Assembly (NCBI RefSeq): GCF_003493605.1
Contig: NZ_QQKA01000011.1
Location: forward strand, 1-64,000
Length of the DNA stretch: 64,000 nucleotides
Reading direction: 5' to 3'
Origin: Haemophilus haemolyticus
Lineage (GTDB): Bacteria > Pseudomonadota > Gammaproteobacteria > Enterobacterales > Pasteurellaceae
In this document: positions 37,293-47,728 of the stretch, one piece after another
How the letters are laid out: every line of letters starts with the position of its first letter
How positions within the stretch are numbered: position 1 is the stretch's first letter
The notes under the pieces: generated by a model
Told to the model about the DNA's origin: nothing
Databases searched by the model: none
The model's input: the letters and a program-made list of their open reading frames with translations, nothing else
Made by a program: the position numbers and the translations under genes

Positions 37293-38507
37293 ATGAAATT
37301 ACCTATTTATTTAGACTATGCAGCAACTTGTCCTGTGGACGAGCGTGTTGCGAAGAAAATGATGGAATTTTTAACCATTGACGGTACATTCGGTAACCCA
37401 GCTTCTCGCTCGCATAAATTTGGTTGGCAAGCAGAAGAAGCGGTAGATGTGGCTCGTAATCAAATTGCGGATCTTATTGGTGCTGATTCTCGTGAAATTG
37501 TGTTTACTTCTGGTGCGACAGAATCAGATAACCTTGCAATTAAAGGCGCTGCGCATTTTTACCAAACTAAAGGTAAGCATATCATCACTTGCAAAACTGA
37601 GCATAAAGCCGTATTAGATACTTGTCGTCAATTAGAGCGTGAAGGTTTTGAAGTGACTTATTTATCACCTGAGTCTGATGGTTTAATTGATTTAGAAAAA
37701 TTTAAAGCCGCACTTCGTCCTGATACTATTTTAGTTTCAATTATGCATGCCAATAATGAAATTGGTGTGTTGCAAGATATTAAAGCTATTGGTGAGCTTT
37801 GTCGTGCAAATAAAACGATTTTCCACGTAGATGCAACTCAAAGTGTGGGCAAAGTTGCGATTAACTTGGAAGAGTTGCCAGTTGATTTATTATCTATGTC
37901 TAGCCATAAACTTTATGGGCCTAAAGGTATTGGTGCGTTATACGTTCGTCGTAAACCACGTATCCGTTTAGAAGCGATTATTCATGGCGGTGGCCATGAG
38001 CGAGGAATGCGTTCAGGTACATTACCTGTCCACCAAATCGTGGGAATGGGCGAGGCTTATCGAATTGCAAAAGAAGAAATGGCAACCGAAATGCCACGTT
38101 TAAAAGCTCTTCGTGATCGTTTATATAATGGTTTAAAAGATATTGAAGAAACCTACGTAAATGGCTCAATGGAGCATCGTTTAGATAGTAATTTAAATAT
38201 TAGCTTTAACTATGTTGAAGGTGAATCTTTAATGATGGCGTTGCGTGATATTGCTGTATCTTCTGGTTCTGCTTGTACATCGGCTAGCTTAGAGCCGTCT
38301 TATGTGTTACGCGCACTTGGTTTAAATGATGAATTGGCACACAGTTCAATTCGTTTCACACTTGGTCGTTACACCACTGAAGAAGAAATTGATTACACCA
38401 TTAATTTAGTAAAAGGTGCCGTGGAAAAACTTCGTGCATTATCGCCATTATGGGATATGTTTAAAGAAGGTATCGACCTTAGTACAATTGAGTGGTCAGC
38501 TCACTAG
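37293..38507 (+). CDS. iscS: Cysteine desulfurase IscS
   Basis: 404-residue PLP enzyme that supplies persulfide sulfur to IscU, ThiI, TusA and others. PLP lysine lies in [15 protein letters not shown], and the mobile catalytic Cys in [21 protein letters not shown]. The C terminus [22 protein letters not shown] matches E. coli IscS, including the IscU-contact end. An uptake signal lies in the gap before it. Confidence 0.98.
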   Translation: MKLPIYLDYAATCPVDERVAKKMMEFLTIDGTFGNPASRSHKFGWQAEEAVDVARNQIADLIGADSREIVFTSGATESDNLAIKGAAHFYQTKGKHIITCKTEHKAVLDTCRQLEREGFEVTYLSPESDGLIDLEKFKAALRPDTILVSIMHANNEIGVLQDIKAIGELCRANKTIFHVDATQSVGKVAINLEELPVDLLSMSSHKLYGPKGIGALYVRRKPRIRLEAIIHGGGHERGMRSGTLPVHQIVGMGEAYRIAKEEMATEMPRLKALRDRLYNGLKDIEETYVNGSMEHRLDSNLNISFNYVEGESLMMALRDIAVSSGSACTSASLEPSYVLRALGLNDELAHSSIRFTLGRYTTEEEIDYTINLVKGAVEKLRALSPLWDMFKEGIDLSTIEWSAH

Positions 38508-38564
38508 GATTTAACTGCTATTATTAAATGGCGTTTCTCAAGGATTTAAAAAAGGAAAGTTAAA

Positions 38565-38948
38565 ATGGCTTATAGCGAAAAAGTAATCGATCATTATGAA
38601 AATCCGCGCAATGTGGGTTCTATGGATAAAAAAGATAGCAATGTTGGTACTGGCATGGTAGGTGCGCCAGCTTGTGGCGATGTAATGCAGTTACAAATTA
38701 AAGTAAATGATAACGGCATTATTGAAGATGCAAAATTTAAGACTTATGGTTGTGGTTCCGCTATTGCATCTAGCTCATTAATTACGGAGTGGGTGAAAGG
38801 TAAATCTTTAGAAGAAGCAGGCGCTATTAAAAATAGCCAAATTGCAGAAGAGTTAGAATTGCCACCAGTGAAAGTACACTGTTCCATTTTAGCGGAAGAT
38901 GCAATTAAAGCGGCAATTGCTGATTACAAATCCAAAAAAGGCGAATAA
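38565..38948 (+). CDS. iscU: Fe-S cluster scaffold protein IscU
   Basis: 127 residues. The three cluster Cys residues are in place (GAPACGDVM, YGCGSAIASSS, VHCSILAEDA), along with the chaperone-recognition LPPVKVHC that HscA binds. Assembles [2Fe-2S] and [4Fe-4S] clusters with IscS and frataxin. Followed by an uptake-signal hairpin. Confidence 0.98.
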   Translation: MAYSEKVIDHYENPRNVGSMDKKDSNVGTGMVGAPACGDVMQLQIKVNDNGIIEDAKFKTYGCGSAIASSSLITEWVKGKSLEEAGAIKNSQIAEELELPPVKVHCSILAEDAIKAAIADYKSKKGE

Positions 38949-38953
38949 TATGA

Positions 38954-38983
38954 AAAAGTGCGGTCGGTTTTGACCGCACTTTT
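38954..38983 (+). terminator. Uptake-signal hairpin between iscU and iscA
   Basis: AAAAGTGCGGTC (38954-38965) and GACCGCACTTTT (38972-38983) form a perfect 12-base stem with a 6-base loop. Only four T lie at the 3' end, so it is probably a partial terminator or mRNA-stability element inside the isc operon. Confidence 0.6.
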
Positions 38984-39001
38984 AGTGGTTTTGGGGGATA
39001 T

Positions 39002-39325
39002 ATGAGTATTACATTAACAGAAAAAGCCGCTCAACGAGTGAAAGCTTTTTTGGATAATCGTGGCAAAGGTATTGGTTTACGTTTAGGCGTTAAAACATCA
39101 GGTTGTTCTGGCTTAGCTTATGTGCTTGAGTTTGTCGATGTCTTAAATGAAGAAGATCAAGTTTTTGAACAGCACGGTGTAAATATTATTGTCGATCCAA
39201 AAAGCTTAGTTTATCTCAATGGTATTGAGTTGGATTATGTGAAAGAAGGCTTAAATGAAGGCTTCAAATACAATAATCCAAATGTAAAAGAATCTTGTGG
39301 CTGTGGTGAAAGTTTCCATGTTTAA
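39002..39325 (+). CDS. iscA: A-type Fe-S carrier IscA
   Basis: 107 residues. The three conserved Cys residues are present: [16 protein letters not shown] and the C-terminal [11 protein letters not shown]. It carries or delivers Fe-S clusters to targets after assembly on IscU. It lies 12 bases before hscB. Confidence 0.97.
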   Translation: MSITLTEKAAQRVKAFLDNRGKGIGLRLGVKTSGCSGLAYVLEFVDVLNEEDQVFEQHGVNIIVDPKSLVYLNGIELDYVKEGLNEGFKYNNPNVKESCGCGESFHV

Positions 39326-39337
39326 GGTAATAATCTG

Positions 39338-39859
39338 ATGTTAAATCCTTTTCAAATTTTTGATTTACCTGTTGATTTTCAGTTAGATGAGAAGGCGCTA
39401 AATACACGTTATTTAGAATTACAAAAGGCTCTACATCCTGATAATTTTGTATCAAGTAGTGCGTTAGAACAACGCGTTGCGATGCAAAAATCCACCGAAG
39501 TGAATGATGCCTTAAAAACGTTAAAAGACCCAATTTTGCGAGCAGAAGCTATCATTTCGCTTAATACTGGTGAACAGATCGATCTTGAACAAAAAAGTAC
39601 GCAAGATGTGGCGTTTTTAATGCAACAGTTACAGTGGCGAGAACAACTAGAAGCGCTTGAACATAAGAAAGATGAAGAAGCATTAAATGCTTTTGCAAAA
39701 GAAATTAAACAAGAAACTCAGTCATTATTGACCGCACTTTCGGAGAGTCTGAAATCCCAACAATGGACGAAAGCATCTCAACAGTGTGATAAATTACGTT
39801 TTACTCGTAAGCTTTCTGAAGAAATTGAACGTGTAGAAGAACGCCTTTTTGAACTGTAA
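39338..39859 (+). CDS. hscB: Co-chaperone HscB
   Basis: 173-residue J-domain protein. The invariant HPD is in ALHPDNFVSSS near residue 32, after NPFQIFDLPVDFQLDEKAL; the C-terminal helical domain binds IscU. It stimulates HscA ATPase in cluster release. In E. coli hscA follows directly, but here another gene intervenes. Confidence 0.95.
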   Translation: MLNPFQIFDLPVDFQLDEKALNTRYLELQKALHPDNFVSSSALEQRVAMQKSTEVNDALKTLKDPILRAEAIISLNTGEQIDLEQKSTQDVAFLMQQLQWREQLEALEHKKDEEALNAFAKEIKQETQSLLTALSESLKSQQWTKASQQCDKLRFTRKLSEEIERVEERLFEL

Positions 39860-39889
39860 TAGATCTATATCTCAATATCCCTTGATATT

Positions 39890-40576
39890 ATGCAAACTCT
39901 CGAACAACTAATATCTCCAGAAAATTCTGCTTGGCCTATACTTTCCCAATGGGTTGAAAGTGCACGTAATCATTGTTATGTCATTAAAAAAGATCAATCA
40001 AGTGCAGAACGCGAACTTTTTACCATGCAAATGCCTACGTCATCACCAATGGGCGCAGTAATCTATGAAACAGGTGGAATTTTAATTCATTATGGTTGGT
40101 TACGTATTTTAGGTTCTGGAAGTTTTAAATTACCGCGTGGCTTGATGGATTGGAATTTCAGTAAATCTTTTAGTGAGTCAGGCGAAAAACCAAAATATTT
40201 ATTAGTTGCAGATGATGTGATTGGTGGTTATTTTGCGTTAAATGGTGGTTCGTTAGGCGATAATCTTGGCAAAATTTATTACTATTCATCAAAAGATCTT
40301 ACTTGGCATAATTTAAATTTTACTTACACAGAATTTTTAGCTTGGGCATTGAATGGTGATTTAGAGGCTTTTTATCAAGGTCTATTCTGGCAAAATTGGC
40401 AAGATGATGTGAAACAATTGGATGGTAATCAAATTTTTGTATTCTCGCCTGATTTAAGCGAAGATAAAAAAATAGCGATTGATGAACGTCAAAAACACGA
40501 AGTCAATATTGAAACACATTACCAATCAAGCTTTGCAGAAAAAAATAAATTTGATTTGGCGTATTCCGTCGCATAA
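39890..40576 (+). CDS. DUF2625-family protein of unknown function
   Basis: 228 residues, soluble, no signal peptide. It begins MQTLEQLISPENSAWPILSQ and contains SSPMGAVIYETGGILIHYGWLRILGSG and GGYFALNGG, which I associate with the DUF2625 family (confidence in the number is moderate). It contains no cysteine cluster motif, so it is not an obvious Fe-S protein. It sits between hscB and hscA in the same orientation, 30 bases after hscB and 18 before hscA, so it must be co-transcribed with the Fe-S operon. Confidence 0.75.
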   Translation: MQTLEQLISPENSAWPILSQWVESARNHCYVIKKDQSSAERELFTMQMPTSSPMGAVIYETGGILIHYGWLRILGSGSFKLPRGLMDWNFSKSFSESGEKPKYLLVADDVIGGYFALNGGSLGDNLGKIYYYSSKDLTWHNLNFTYTEFLAWALNGDLEAFYQGLFWQNWQDDVKQLDGNQIFVFSPDLSEDKKIAIDERQKHEVNIETHYQSSFAEKNKFDLAYSVA

Positions 40577-40594
40577 CCAGTAGAAAAATAGCAT

Positions 40595-42454
40595 ATGGCA
40601 TTATTACAAATTGCAGAACCAGGACAAGCTGCTGCACCACATCAACATCGTTTAGCCGTTGGGATTGATTTGGGAACAACTAATTCTTTAGTAGCATCTG
40701 TGCGCAGTGGAAAATCCGTGATTCTTAATGATGAACAAGATCGCAGTCTTACACCATCAGTTGTTCATTATGGCGTTGCAGAAAAGAAAGTTGGTTTGGA
40801 AGCCTTTGAACAAGCATCACTTGATCCCCAAAATACAGTGATTTCAGTCAAACGCTTAATTGGTCGAAGTCTTGCAGATGTGCAATCTCGTTATCCTAGT
40901 TTGCCTTATGAATTTGTAGCAAGTGAAAATGGATTGCCTTTAATTGTTACTGCACAAGGGCAGAAAAGTCCAATTGAAGTGTCTTCAGATATTTTGTCGC
41001 GTTTAAATCATATTGCCGAACAACGCCTTGGCGGAGAACTTTCTGGTGTTGTGATTACAGTTCCTGCTTATTTTGATGATGCTCAACGTCAAAGCACTAA
41101 AGATGCAGCACGTTTAGCTGGGTTAAACGTATTGCGTTTGTTGAATGAACCTACTGCAGCTGCACTCGCTTATGGATTAGATAGTGGGCAGGAAGGCATT
41201 ATTGCGGTTTATGATTTAGGCGGTGGCACATTTGATATTTCAATTTTACGTTTATCAAAAGGTGTCTTTGAAGTTCTTGCAACGGGTGGAGACACTGCAT
41301 TAGGTGGAGATGATTTTGATCATTTAATTGCAGATTGGGTAATAGAACAAACTAAGCTAACACCACAAACAGCAAATCAACAGCGTGAGCTAATAACCCT
41401 TGCCAACCAAGCTAAAATTACCTTGACTAATGAAAAAAGTGCGGTTATTTCTTGGCAAGATTTTTCAGTAGAAATTTCGCGGGAACAATTCAATGAATTA
41501 ATTTATCCGCTTGTAAAACGTTCATTGCTAACTTGTCGTCGGGCATTGAAAGATGCCAATGTGGAATTCGAAGAAGTGCAAGCGGTGGTAATGGTTGGCG
41601 GTTCAACTCGAGTGCCTTATGTAAGAGAACAAGTTGGCGAGTTTTTTGGTAAAACACCATTAACCTCAATCGATCCTGATAAAGTTGTGGCACTTGGTGC
41701 TGCAATTCAAGCAGATATTTTAGTCGGGAATAAAACTGATTCTGATATGTTATTGCTTGATGTTGTACCACTTTCTTTAGGCATTGAGACGATGGGCGGA
41801 TTAGTGGAAAAAATTATTCCACGTAATACAATAATTCCTGTAGCTCGCGCGCAAGAATTTACTACTTTTAAAGATGGACAAACGGCAATGACTGTTCATG
41901 TGCTACAAGGCGAACGAGAGCTAGTGGATGATTGTCGTTCTTTAGGACGTTTTACTCTACGAGGTATTCCGCCAATGGCGGCGGGGGCAGCCCATATTAG
42001 AGTGACTTATCAAGTGGATGCAGATGGTTTATTAAGCGTTACAGCGATGGAAAAATCGACAAAAGTACAGGCTTCAATACAAATTAAACCATCTTATGGC
42101 TTAACTGATGAAGAAGTAACCGCAATGATTAAATCTTCTTTTGATAATGCACAAGAAGATTTGCAAGCACGTGAATTGGCAGAACAGCGTGTGGAAGCAG
42201 ATCGTGTTATTGAAAGCGTAATTGTTGCGTTACAAGCAGATGGGGCTGAATTGCTTAGCACAGATGAATTTCATCATATTGAAACTGTGTTAAAACAATT
42301 AATGGATGTAAAACAAGGTTCAGATCGCGATGCAATTACGCAAGGAATTAAAGCCTTAGACACGGCTACCCAAGAATTTGCAGCTCGCCGAATGAATGCA
42401 TCAATTAATAAAGCTTTGACAGGTAAAAATCTGTCAGACATTGAAAAGCCGTAA
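40595..42454 (+). CDS. hscA: Hsp70-class Fe-S chaperone HscA
   Basis: 619 residues. Nucleotide-binding domain has [14 protein letters not shown] near residue 22, [15 protein letters not shown] and [15 protein letters not shown]; the C-terminal substrate domain recognises the IscU LPPVK peptide. With HscB it drives cluster transfer from IscU. Start [19 protein letters not shown] matches E. coli HscA, distinguishing it from DnaK. Confidence 0.97.
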   Translation: MALLQIAEPGQAAAPHQHRLAVGIDLGTTNSLVASVRSGKSVILNDEQDRSLTPSVVHYGVAEKKVGLEAFEQASLDPQNTVISVKRLIGRSLADVQSRYPSLPYEFVASENGLPLIVTAQGQKSPIEVSSDILSRLNHIAEQRLGGELSGVVITVPAYFDDAQRQSTKDAARLAGLNVLRLLNEPTAAALAYGLDSGQEGIIAVYDLGGGTFDISILRLSKGVFEVLATGGDTALGGDDFDHLIADWVIEQTKLTPQTANQQRELITLANQAKITLTNEKSAVISWQDFSVEISREQFNELIYPLVKRSLLTCRRALKDANVEFEEVQAVVMVGGSTRVPYVREQVGEFFGKTPLTSIDPDKVVALGAAIQADILVGNKTDSDMLLLDVVPLSLGIETMGGLVEKIIPRNTIIPVARAQEFTTFKDGQTAMTVHVLQGERELVDDCRSLGRFTLRGIPPMAAGAAHIRVTYQVDADGLLSVTAMEKSTKVQASIQIKPSYGLTDEEVTAMIKSSFDNAQEDLQARELAEQRVEADRVIESVIVALQADGAELLSTDEFHHIETVLKQLMDVKQGSDRDAITQGIKALDTATQEFAARRMNASINKALTGKNLSDIEKP

Positions 42455-42493
42455 AAGTGCGGTCAGATATTAAATAATTTTGAGGAAAGTATT

Positions 42494-42835
42494 ATGCCAA
42501 AAGTGATTTTTTTACCTAATGAAGATTTTTGTCCTGAAGGTATGGTCGTTGATGCCGCAACTGGAGATAACTTATTAGAAGTTGCTCACAATGCGGGAGT
42601 AGAAATTCATCATGCTTGTGATGGTTCTTGTGCTTGTACAACTTGCCACGTGATTGTTCGTGAAGGGTTTGATTCTTTAAATGAAACGAGTGATCAAGAA
42701 GAAGATATGCTAGATAAGGCTTGGGGATTAGAAATGGATAGCCGTTTATCTTGTCAATGCGTAGTGGGAAATGAAGATCTTGTGGTAGAAATTCCAAAAT
42801 ATAACCTTAATCACGCAAATGAGGCGGCTCACTAA
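42494..42835 (+). CDS. fdx: [2Fe-2S] ferredoxin, Isc type
   Basis: 113-residue adrenodoxin-type ferredoxin that donates electrons during cluster assembly. Ligands lie in [14 protein letters not shown] and the later LSCQCVV. The stop codon overlaps the iscX start (TAATG). Confidence 0.97.
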
Positions 42836-43029
42836 TGAAATGGACAGACGCCCAATTAATTGCAGAAGAACTTTACGATCGTAATCCAGATTTAGATCCA
42901 AAAACCGTTCGTTTTACTGATTTACATAAATGGATTTGTGAACTTGAGGATTTTGACGATGATCCGAATAAATCAAATGAATCAATTCTTGAGGCTATTT
43001 TATTAAAATGGTTAGATGAATTTGAATAA
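42835..43029 (+). CDS. iscX: Fe-S assembly protein IscX
   Basis: 64-residue acidic helical protein ([20 protein letters not shown]) that binds IscS and iron and tunes desulfurase activity. Length and [22 protein letters not shown] match the family. Last gene of the isc operon and closed by a strong terminator. Confidence 0.96.
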   Translation: MKWTDAQLIAEELYDRNPDLDPKTVRFTDLHKWICELEDFDDDPNKSNESILEAILLKWLDEFE

Positions 43030-43044
43030 TCAGAAATTTGATTG

Positions 43045-43078
43045 AAAAAATACCCGCATTTTGATGCGGGTATTTTTT
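43045..43078. terminator. Bidirectional terminator between iscX and yfgM
   Basis: AAAAAATACCCGCAT (43045-43059) and ATGCGGGTATTTTTT (43064-43078) form a perfect 15-base stem with a 4-base loop. T-runs on both strands serve the two convergent operons; the last base touches the yfgM stop. Confidence 0.95.
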
Positions 43079-43692
43079 TAAAGATTGTTTAATTTCATTT
43101 TCGCCATTTGTTGTTCTAATTGGCTACCCATTTGTTGTGCTTGCTCAAAGCTGTTTTTCGCCGCAACTTTATCTCCTTTTGCAACTTGGATATCGCCAGT
43201 TAAAATCGCTTTGCGAGCATTAAAACTTTCGCCTTTCACTTGGTTTAATGTACTTAAAGCATTATCTAATTGACCTAATTGAAATTGCACTGCACTTAAA
43301 CGTAATGCAATAATAGATGTTAATACTTCATCTTGAGATTGGGTTAATGCTTGGTTTAAATTTGCTTCTGCTGCTGAAAAATCTTGTTTTTCAGTGGCTT
43401 TTTTCGCTTCATCTAACAAAGCAAAGACAGCGTATGCCGTTTTGCTGTTAGCTTGCACAAATTGTTCTATATTTGCTTTTTTAGCCTGTTCGTCTTGTTG
43501 CACAGAATTAATTAAAGCATCATATTGTGCGGAGGCTTGAGCGATTTGTTCTGCTTGGTGGGCTTGCCAATAACGCCATACAAACATACCGCCAATCCCT
43601 AAGATAAAGGCGACAATAATTGTTTTGCCATTCTCTTTCCACCAGTCTTTCAACTGGTTAATCTCTTGTTCTTCTTCAATGGAATAAGCCAT
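43078..43692 (-). CDS. yfgM: YfgM family protein (SecYEG-associated, TPR-like)
   Basis: 204 residues. A short cytoplasmic N terminus MAYSIEEEQEINQLKDWWKE is followed by one membrane helix (about 24-42) and a periplasmic helical-repeat domain. In E. coli YfgM binds the translocon with PpiD and hands substrates to periplasmic chaperones, and it also influences the Rcs response. Last gene of the rlmN-to-yfgM run, 17 bases after hisS. Confidence 0.9.
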   Translation of the reverse strand: MAYSIEEEQEINQLKDWWKENGKTIIVAFILGIGGMFVWRYWQAHQAEQIAQASAQYDALINSVQQDEQAKKANIEQFVQANSKTAYAVFALLDEAKKATEKQDFSAAEANLNQALTQSQDEVLTSIIALRLSAVQFQLGQLDNALSTLNQVKGESFNARKAILTGDIQVAKGDKVAAKNSFEQAQQMGSQLEQQMAKMKLNNL

Positions 43693-43709
43693 GTTTTTCC
43701 CCTTTTAAA

Positions 43710-44981
43710 TTAAAATTGAGTTTGAATATAGTCGATTATATTCACTAAATCTAAGGTTTGCTGATCTGCACCACCTTGTAAGTGTTTAACAACGACTTGT
43801 TTATTTTGTACTTCGCTTTCGCCGATAACTAATGCCAATGTTGCACCAGATTTATCTGCACGCTTAAATTGTTTTTTGAAATTACCGCCAGAGCAGTGCA
43901 GCATGGTATTTAAGTGCGATAATTTTGAGCGTACTTTTTCTGCTAATTCAAAAGCAGCTAATGTTGTGCCTTCGCCTTGATAAACAACATAAATATCCAC
44001 CGCACTTTTAATAGGAACATTTGGATTAACTTCTTGTACCAACAAGACTAAACGCTCTAATCCCATCGCAAATCCGATGCTCGGCGTTGCGTGTCCGCCA
44101 AGTTGTTCCACTAAACCGTCATAACGACCGCCACCACACACTGTACCTTGTGCGCCAAGAGCAGAGGTTACCCATTCAAATACAGTTTTGTTGTAATAAT
44201 CTAAACCACGCACGAGTTTAGGATTAATTTCATATTGAATACCAACCGCATCTAATAATGCACATAATTGTTCAAAATGTTCACGGCTTTCATCATCTAA
44301 ATAATCAAGTAATTTTGGTGCATTATCCAATACTTTTTGTAATTCTGGATTTTTGGTATCCAAAATACGCAGTGGATTTTTTACCAAACGCTCTTTTTCT
44401 TCATCATTCATTAAATCTTGATGGTTTTCTAAAAATCCAACCAACGCAGAACGATAATTTGCTCGTGCTTCTAAAGAGCCAATTGAGTTAAGTTGAAGTG
44501 TAACATGTTGATCGATACCTAATGCTTTCCATAAACGATAGGTAAGCATGATTAATTCTGCATCGATTTCTGGATTTGCAATACCGAATACCTCAACACC
44601 TGCTTGATGGAATTGACGGTAACGCCCTTTTTGTGGACGTTCATGACGGAACATTGGCCCGATATACCATAAGCGTTGTTCATTATTATAGATCCAACCG
44701 TGTTCAATGGCTGCTCGCACACAACCTGCTGTGCCTTCAGGGCGTAAGGTTAATTGTTCATCGTTATCCCAAAATGTGTACATTTCTTTTGAAACAACAT
44801 CTGTTACTTCGCCGATTGCGCGCGCAAATAATGGCGTGCTTTCTACAATTGGCATACGCACTTCCGAATAGCCATAACTATTTAATACATTGCGTACTTG
44901 TGCTTCAATCCATTGCCATAATGGAGATTCTGTTGGGGCGCAATCGTTCATACCACGAATTGCTTGAATTGTTTTTGCCAC
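43710..44981 (-). CDS. hisS: Histidyl-tRNA synthetase
   Basis: 423-residue class II enzyme. Motif 2 region [17 protein letters not shown] and [15 protein letters not shown], the His-specific [15 protein letters not shown] and [11 protein letters not shown], and motif 3 GFAMGLERL are all present. Its product level bears on the histidine-leader attenuator at 16700-16850, which senses charged tRNA-His. It follows ispG after 9 bases. Confidence 0.97.
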   Translation of the reverse strand: MAKTIQAIRGMNDCAPTESPLWQWIEAQVRNVLNSYGYSEVRMPIVESTPLFARAIGEVTDVVSKEMYTFWDNDEQLTLRPEGTAGCVRAAIEHGWIYNNEQRLWYIGPMFRHERPQKGRYRQFHQAGVEVFGIANPEIDAELIMLTYRLWKALGIDQHVTLQLNSIGSLEARANYRSALVGFLENHQDLMNDEEKERLVKNPLRILDTKNPELQKVLDNAPKLLDYLDDESREHFEQLCALLDAVGIQYEINPKLVRGLDYYNKTVFEWVTSALGAQGTVCGGGRYDGLVEQLGGHATPSIGFAMGLERLVLLVQEVNPNVPIKSAVDIYVVYQGEGTTLAAFELAEKVRSKLSHLNTMLHCSGGNFKKQFKRADKSGATLALVIGESEVQNKQVVVKHLQGGADQQTLDLVNIIDYIQTQF

Positions 44982-44990
44982 GAGCTTTCC

Positions 44991-46097
44991 TTAAATAATT
45001 CTGTTTTTTGGATCTTGTTGTGCGACTTTCGCACGAATTTTTGCTTCTAATTGGTTCACTATATCTTCGTTATCAAAACGCTCTTTTTGGCGTTCGCCGT
45101 CAAGATAATAACCGCTTTTTTTGTTACCACCCGTTACGCCGAGATCGGAGACGAGTGCCTCGCCAGGACCATTCACTACGCAACCGATAATCGATACATC
45201 CATTGGTGTAATAATATCTTCAAGGCGTTGTTCTAGCGCATTTACTGTGCCGATTACATCGAATTCTTGGCGAGAACAGGTTGGGCAAGCAATAAAATTA
45301 ATGCCACGAGAGCGAATTCTTAAAGATTTCAAAATATCAAAACCAACTTTAATTTCCTCTATAGGATCTGCCGCCAAAGAAACACGCAGCGTATCGCCAA
45401 TGCCCTCAGCTAATAACATTCCTAAACCCACCGCAGATTTTACTGCACCAGCACGTGCGCCACCAGCCTCAGTAATACCCAAATGTAAAGGCTGTTTAAT
45501 TGCTTTAGCCAGTAAACGATAAGATTCCACCGCTAAGAATACATCAGAGGCTTTTACGCTCACTTTAAATTGATCGAAATTTAGGCGATCTAAAATTTCT
45601 ACGTGACGTAATGCGGATTCTAATAATGCCTCTGGTGTTGGCTCGCCGTATTTTTCTTGTAAATCTTTTTCTAAAGATCCAGCGTTTACGCCAATACGAA
45701 TCGGAATATTTTTGTCTCGCGCACAATCAACAACGGCACGGATGCGATCTTCACGACCAATATTGCCGGGATTAATACGTAAACAATCCACGCCATATTC
45801 TGCGACTTTTAACGCGATACGATAGTCGAAATGAATATCTGCTACGAGCGGGACATTCACTTGTTGTTTAATTTGTTTAAATGCTTCCGCAGCATCCATT
45901 GTTGGAACAGATACACGAACAATATCTGCACCAACACGTTCTAATGATTTAATTTGAGCAACTGTCGCTTCCACATCAGTGGTGCGAGTATTTGTCATTG
46001 ATTGCACGGCAATCGGTGCATCTCCACCAATTGGTACATTTCCCACATAAATTTTTGTCGATTCACGACGCTTAATAGTTGGCTGAAAAGCTGACAT
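44991..46097 (-). CDS. ispG: 4-hydroxy-3-methylbut-2-enyl diphosphate synthase IspG
   Basis: 368-residue [4Fe-4S] enzyme of the MEP isoprenoid pathway. Cluster Cys residues are in [13 protein letters not shown] and [13 protein letters not shown]. The start [20 protein letters not shown] and [12 protein letters not shown] are typical. It depends on the isc products encoded across the neighbouring terminator. Confidence 0.96.
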   Translation of the reverse strand: MSAFQPTIKRRESTKIYVGNVPIGGDAPIAVQSMTNTRTTDVEATVAQIKSLERVGADIVRVSVPTMDAAEAFKQIKQQVNVPLVADIHFDYRIALKVAEYGVDCLRINPGNIGREDRIRAVVDCARDKNIPIRIGVNAGSLEKDLQEKYGEPTPEALLESALRHVEILDRLNFDQFKVSVKASDVFLAVESYRLLAKAIKQPLHLGITEAGGARAGAVKSAVGLGMLLAEGIGDTLRVSLAADPIEEIKVGFDILKSLRIRSRGINFIACPTCSRQEFDVIGTVNALEQRLEDIITPMDVSIIGCVVNGPGEALVSDLGVTGGNKKSGYYLDGERQKERFDNEDIVNQLEAKIRAKVAQQDPKNRII

Positions 46098-46105
46098 TAT
46101 TTTTC

Positions 46106-47017
46106 CTAAGGTTGTGAAAGTTTGAATTTTGCTACGCGACCATCCACTTTCAGAGGATAATTCTCGCCTTTGTAAGTGATACGCACATTGCTTGGTGCGC
46201 CTACAATTAATGAAAATTCATTGCCATTAAAGGTTAATATTTCGCCTTGTTTATATTCTTTTTGTGCTAATACGTGACGGGCGTTATCTTTTACACTAAT
46301 CCAACTGCTATTTGTCAATATTTCAATCACTAAATCGCCTTTTGCTATAGGTAACGTTGGAGAAATACTTGGATTTTCGACCGCACTTTGAATGTCTGAA
46401 ACTGATTTTTCATCGTTTTTAGGTAGTGAAACGCTATTTTCGTGTGCTATTTCTGGTAACACATTATTTGTTATTTCTACTGGTTGTGAGACTGGTGCTG
46501 CTGTTTCTGGTGCAGATTTATTACTTTCTTCTGTTGTCACAAGAGCGGTGGCGGGCTGATTGTTTTCGGTAGAGGCAACATAGCTTTGCACTAAATCATC
46601 GCGTTCTTGAGTATTTTGTTGATAACTTTGCCACCACCAAAGCCCAGTCATACTAATTACAATCACGAATACTATTGCGGTTAAACGCCCGATCCAACGA
46701 TTGTGAGAAGAATATTGATTAACGGCACGGGTTGAACGTGCATTTTTTCCTAAATCATTTTTTTCTGTTTCAGCAAAAGCAATATTTTCCCACACAGAAT
46801 CTGGCAAACGTAAGAATTTTGCATAGCTGCGAACATAACCTTTGACAAATATAGAAGGTGTTGATTTTTGAATAAATTCATTATTTTCAAGTTGCTCTAA
46901 TATAGAAGGGCGTAGTGTGATTTCTTTAGCGACATCTTCAAGAGAAAGATTTAAGGCTTCGCGTGTTTGACGAAAAATCTCACCAGGAGAAAGCACTTGC
47001 TCAGTAGTTGGATTCAT
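46106..47017 (-). CDS. rodZ: Cell-shape protein RodZ
   Basis: 303 residues from the ATG at 47017 ([20 protein letters not shown]); a TTG four codons upstream is possible, and neither has a clear ribosome binding site. A cytoplasmic helix-turn-helix domain (about 15-80, [20 protein letters not shown]) is followed by a basic stretch, one membrane helix (about 108-128), a Ser/Thr/Pro-rich periplasmic linker and the C-terminal DUF4115 domain. It links MreB to the elongation machinery. A minus-strand uptake signal lies inside the linker. Confidence 0.9.
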   Translation of the reverse strand: MNPTTEQVLSPGEIFRQTREALNLSLEDVAKEITLRPSILEQLENNEFIQKSTPSIFVKGYVRSYAKFLRLPDSVWENIAFAETEKNDLGKNARSTRAVNQYSSHNRWIGRLTAIVFVIVISMTGLWWWQSYQQNTQERDDLVQSYVASTENNQPATALVTTEESNKSAPETAAPVSQPVEITNNVLPEIAHENSVSLPKNDEKSVSDIQSAVENPSISPTLPIAKGDLVIEILTNSSWISVKDNARHVLAQKEYKQGEILTFNGNEFSLIVGAPSNVRITYKGENYPLKVDGRVAKFKLSQP

Positions 47018-47088
47018 AAATTTAATCAAATAATTAGGCGGTAAATAAGGGCTAAATTTTAAAGTCCAATACTTGATTTGGCAATGCT

Positions 47089-47628
47089 TTATTTTAGACT
47101 ATTGAATTTTTCCGCACGTTTTCCATCGATTTGACGTAATTTTTCTAATGTTTGCTGATAAATATTCATTTTTTTCGCGGAATAAGCACAAAGCGCGATA
47201 TTTTCAAATGTATCTGTTTGATGATAATAATTCGGCGAATTAAGTGCTAATTCAAATTGTTGCTGAGCTTGCTCAAATTTCTTTTGACTACATAGAAACG
47301 TACCAAAATTATTATGTACATCGCCTTGTTTATGATTAAGTTTTACGGCTATTTCATACTCACGAAAGGCATTTTCTATTTGCCCTTGTTGTTGATAATA
47401 ATGTGCAAGTGCTGAATGCACGAGATAGTAATTTTTATCGTGTAGAAGTGCTTTGTCTAAATTGATTTTAGCCAGTTGAGGATTATTTTGCTGAAGATAG
47501 CTCAAAGCGAGTTCCACACGCGCTTTGGCGGCAGCTTGATGATCTAAGTTAGATACAGATTGTGAAACGCAGGCAGAAAAAATGAAAGGGAAAATAACCG
47601 CACTTAGTTGTTTACTTATTGTTTGCAT
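47089..47628 (-). CDS. pilF: Type IV pilus pilotin lipoprotein PilF (PilW)
   Basis: 179 residues with a lipoprotein signal (MQTISKQLSAVIFPFIFSAC, Cys20) and TPR repeats (ARVELALSYLQQNNPQLAKI, ALAHYYQQQGQIENAFREYE, NNFGTFLCSQKKFEQAQQQF). PilF helps the secretin assemble in the outer membrane. In H. influenzae type IV pili take up DNA, and this gene was, as I recall, shown to be needed for competence. It lies downstream of rlmN, whose upstream region carries a competence element. Confidence 0.87.
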   Translation of the reverse strand: MQTISKQLSAVIFPFIFSACVSQSVSNLDHQAAAKARVELALSYLQQNNPQLAKINLDKALLHDKNYYLVHSALAHYYQQQGQIENAFREYEIAVKLNHKQGDVHNNFGTFLCSQKKFEQAQQQFELALNSPNYYHQTDTFENIALCAYSAKKMNIYQQTLEKLRQIDGKRAEKFNSLK

Positions 47629-47691
47629 TTTTTCTCCTTTTAACAGGGTAGGAAGAAATATTTAATATGCTTTAATTTGTATGAAAACATA

Positions 47692-47722
47692 AGGTATGTG
47701 AACTTGAACCATTCACATACCT
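47692..47722 (-). terminator. Stem-loop between rlmN and pilF
   Basis: AGGTATGTGAA (47692-47702) and TTCACATACCT (47712-47722) form a perfect 11-base stem 7 bases after the rlmN stop. No good T-run follows on the minus strand, so read-through into pilF is expected. Confidence 0.5.
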
Positions 47723-47728
47723 AGAATA

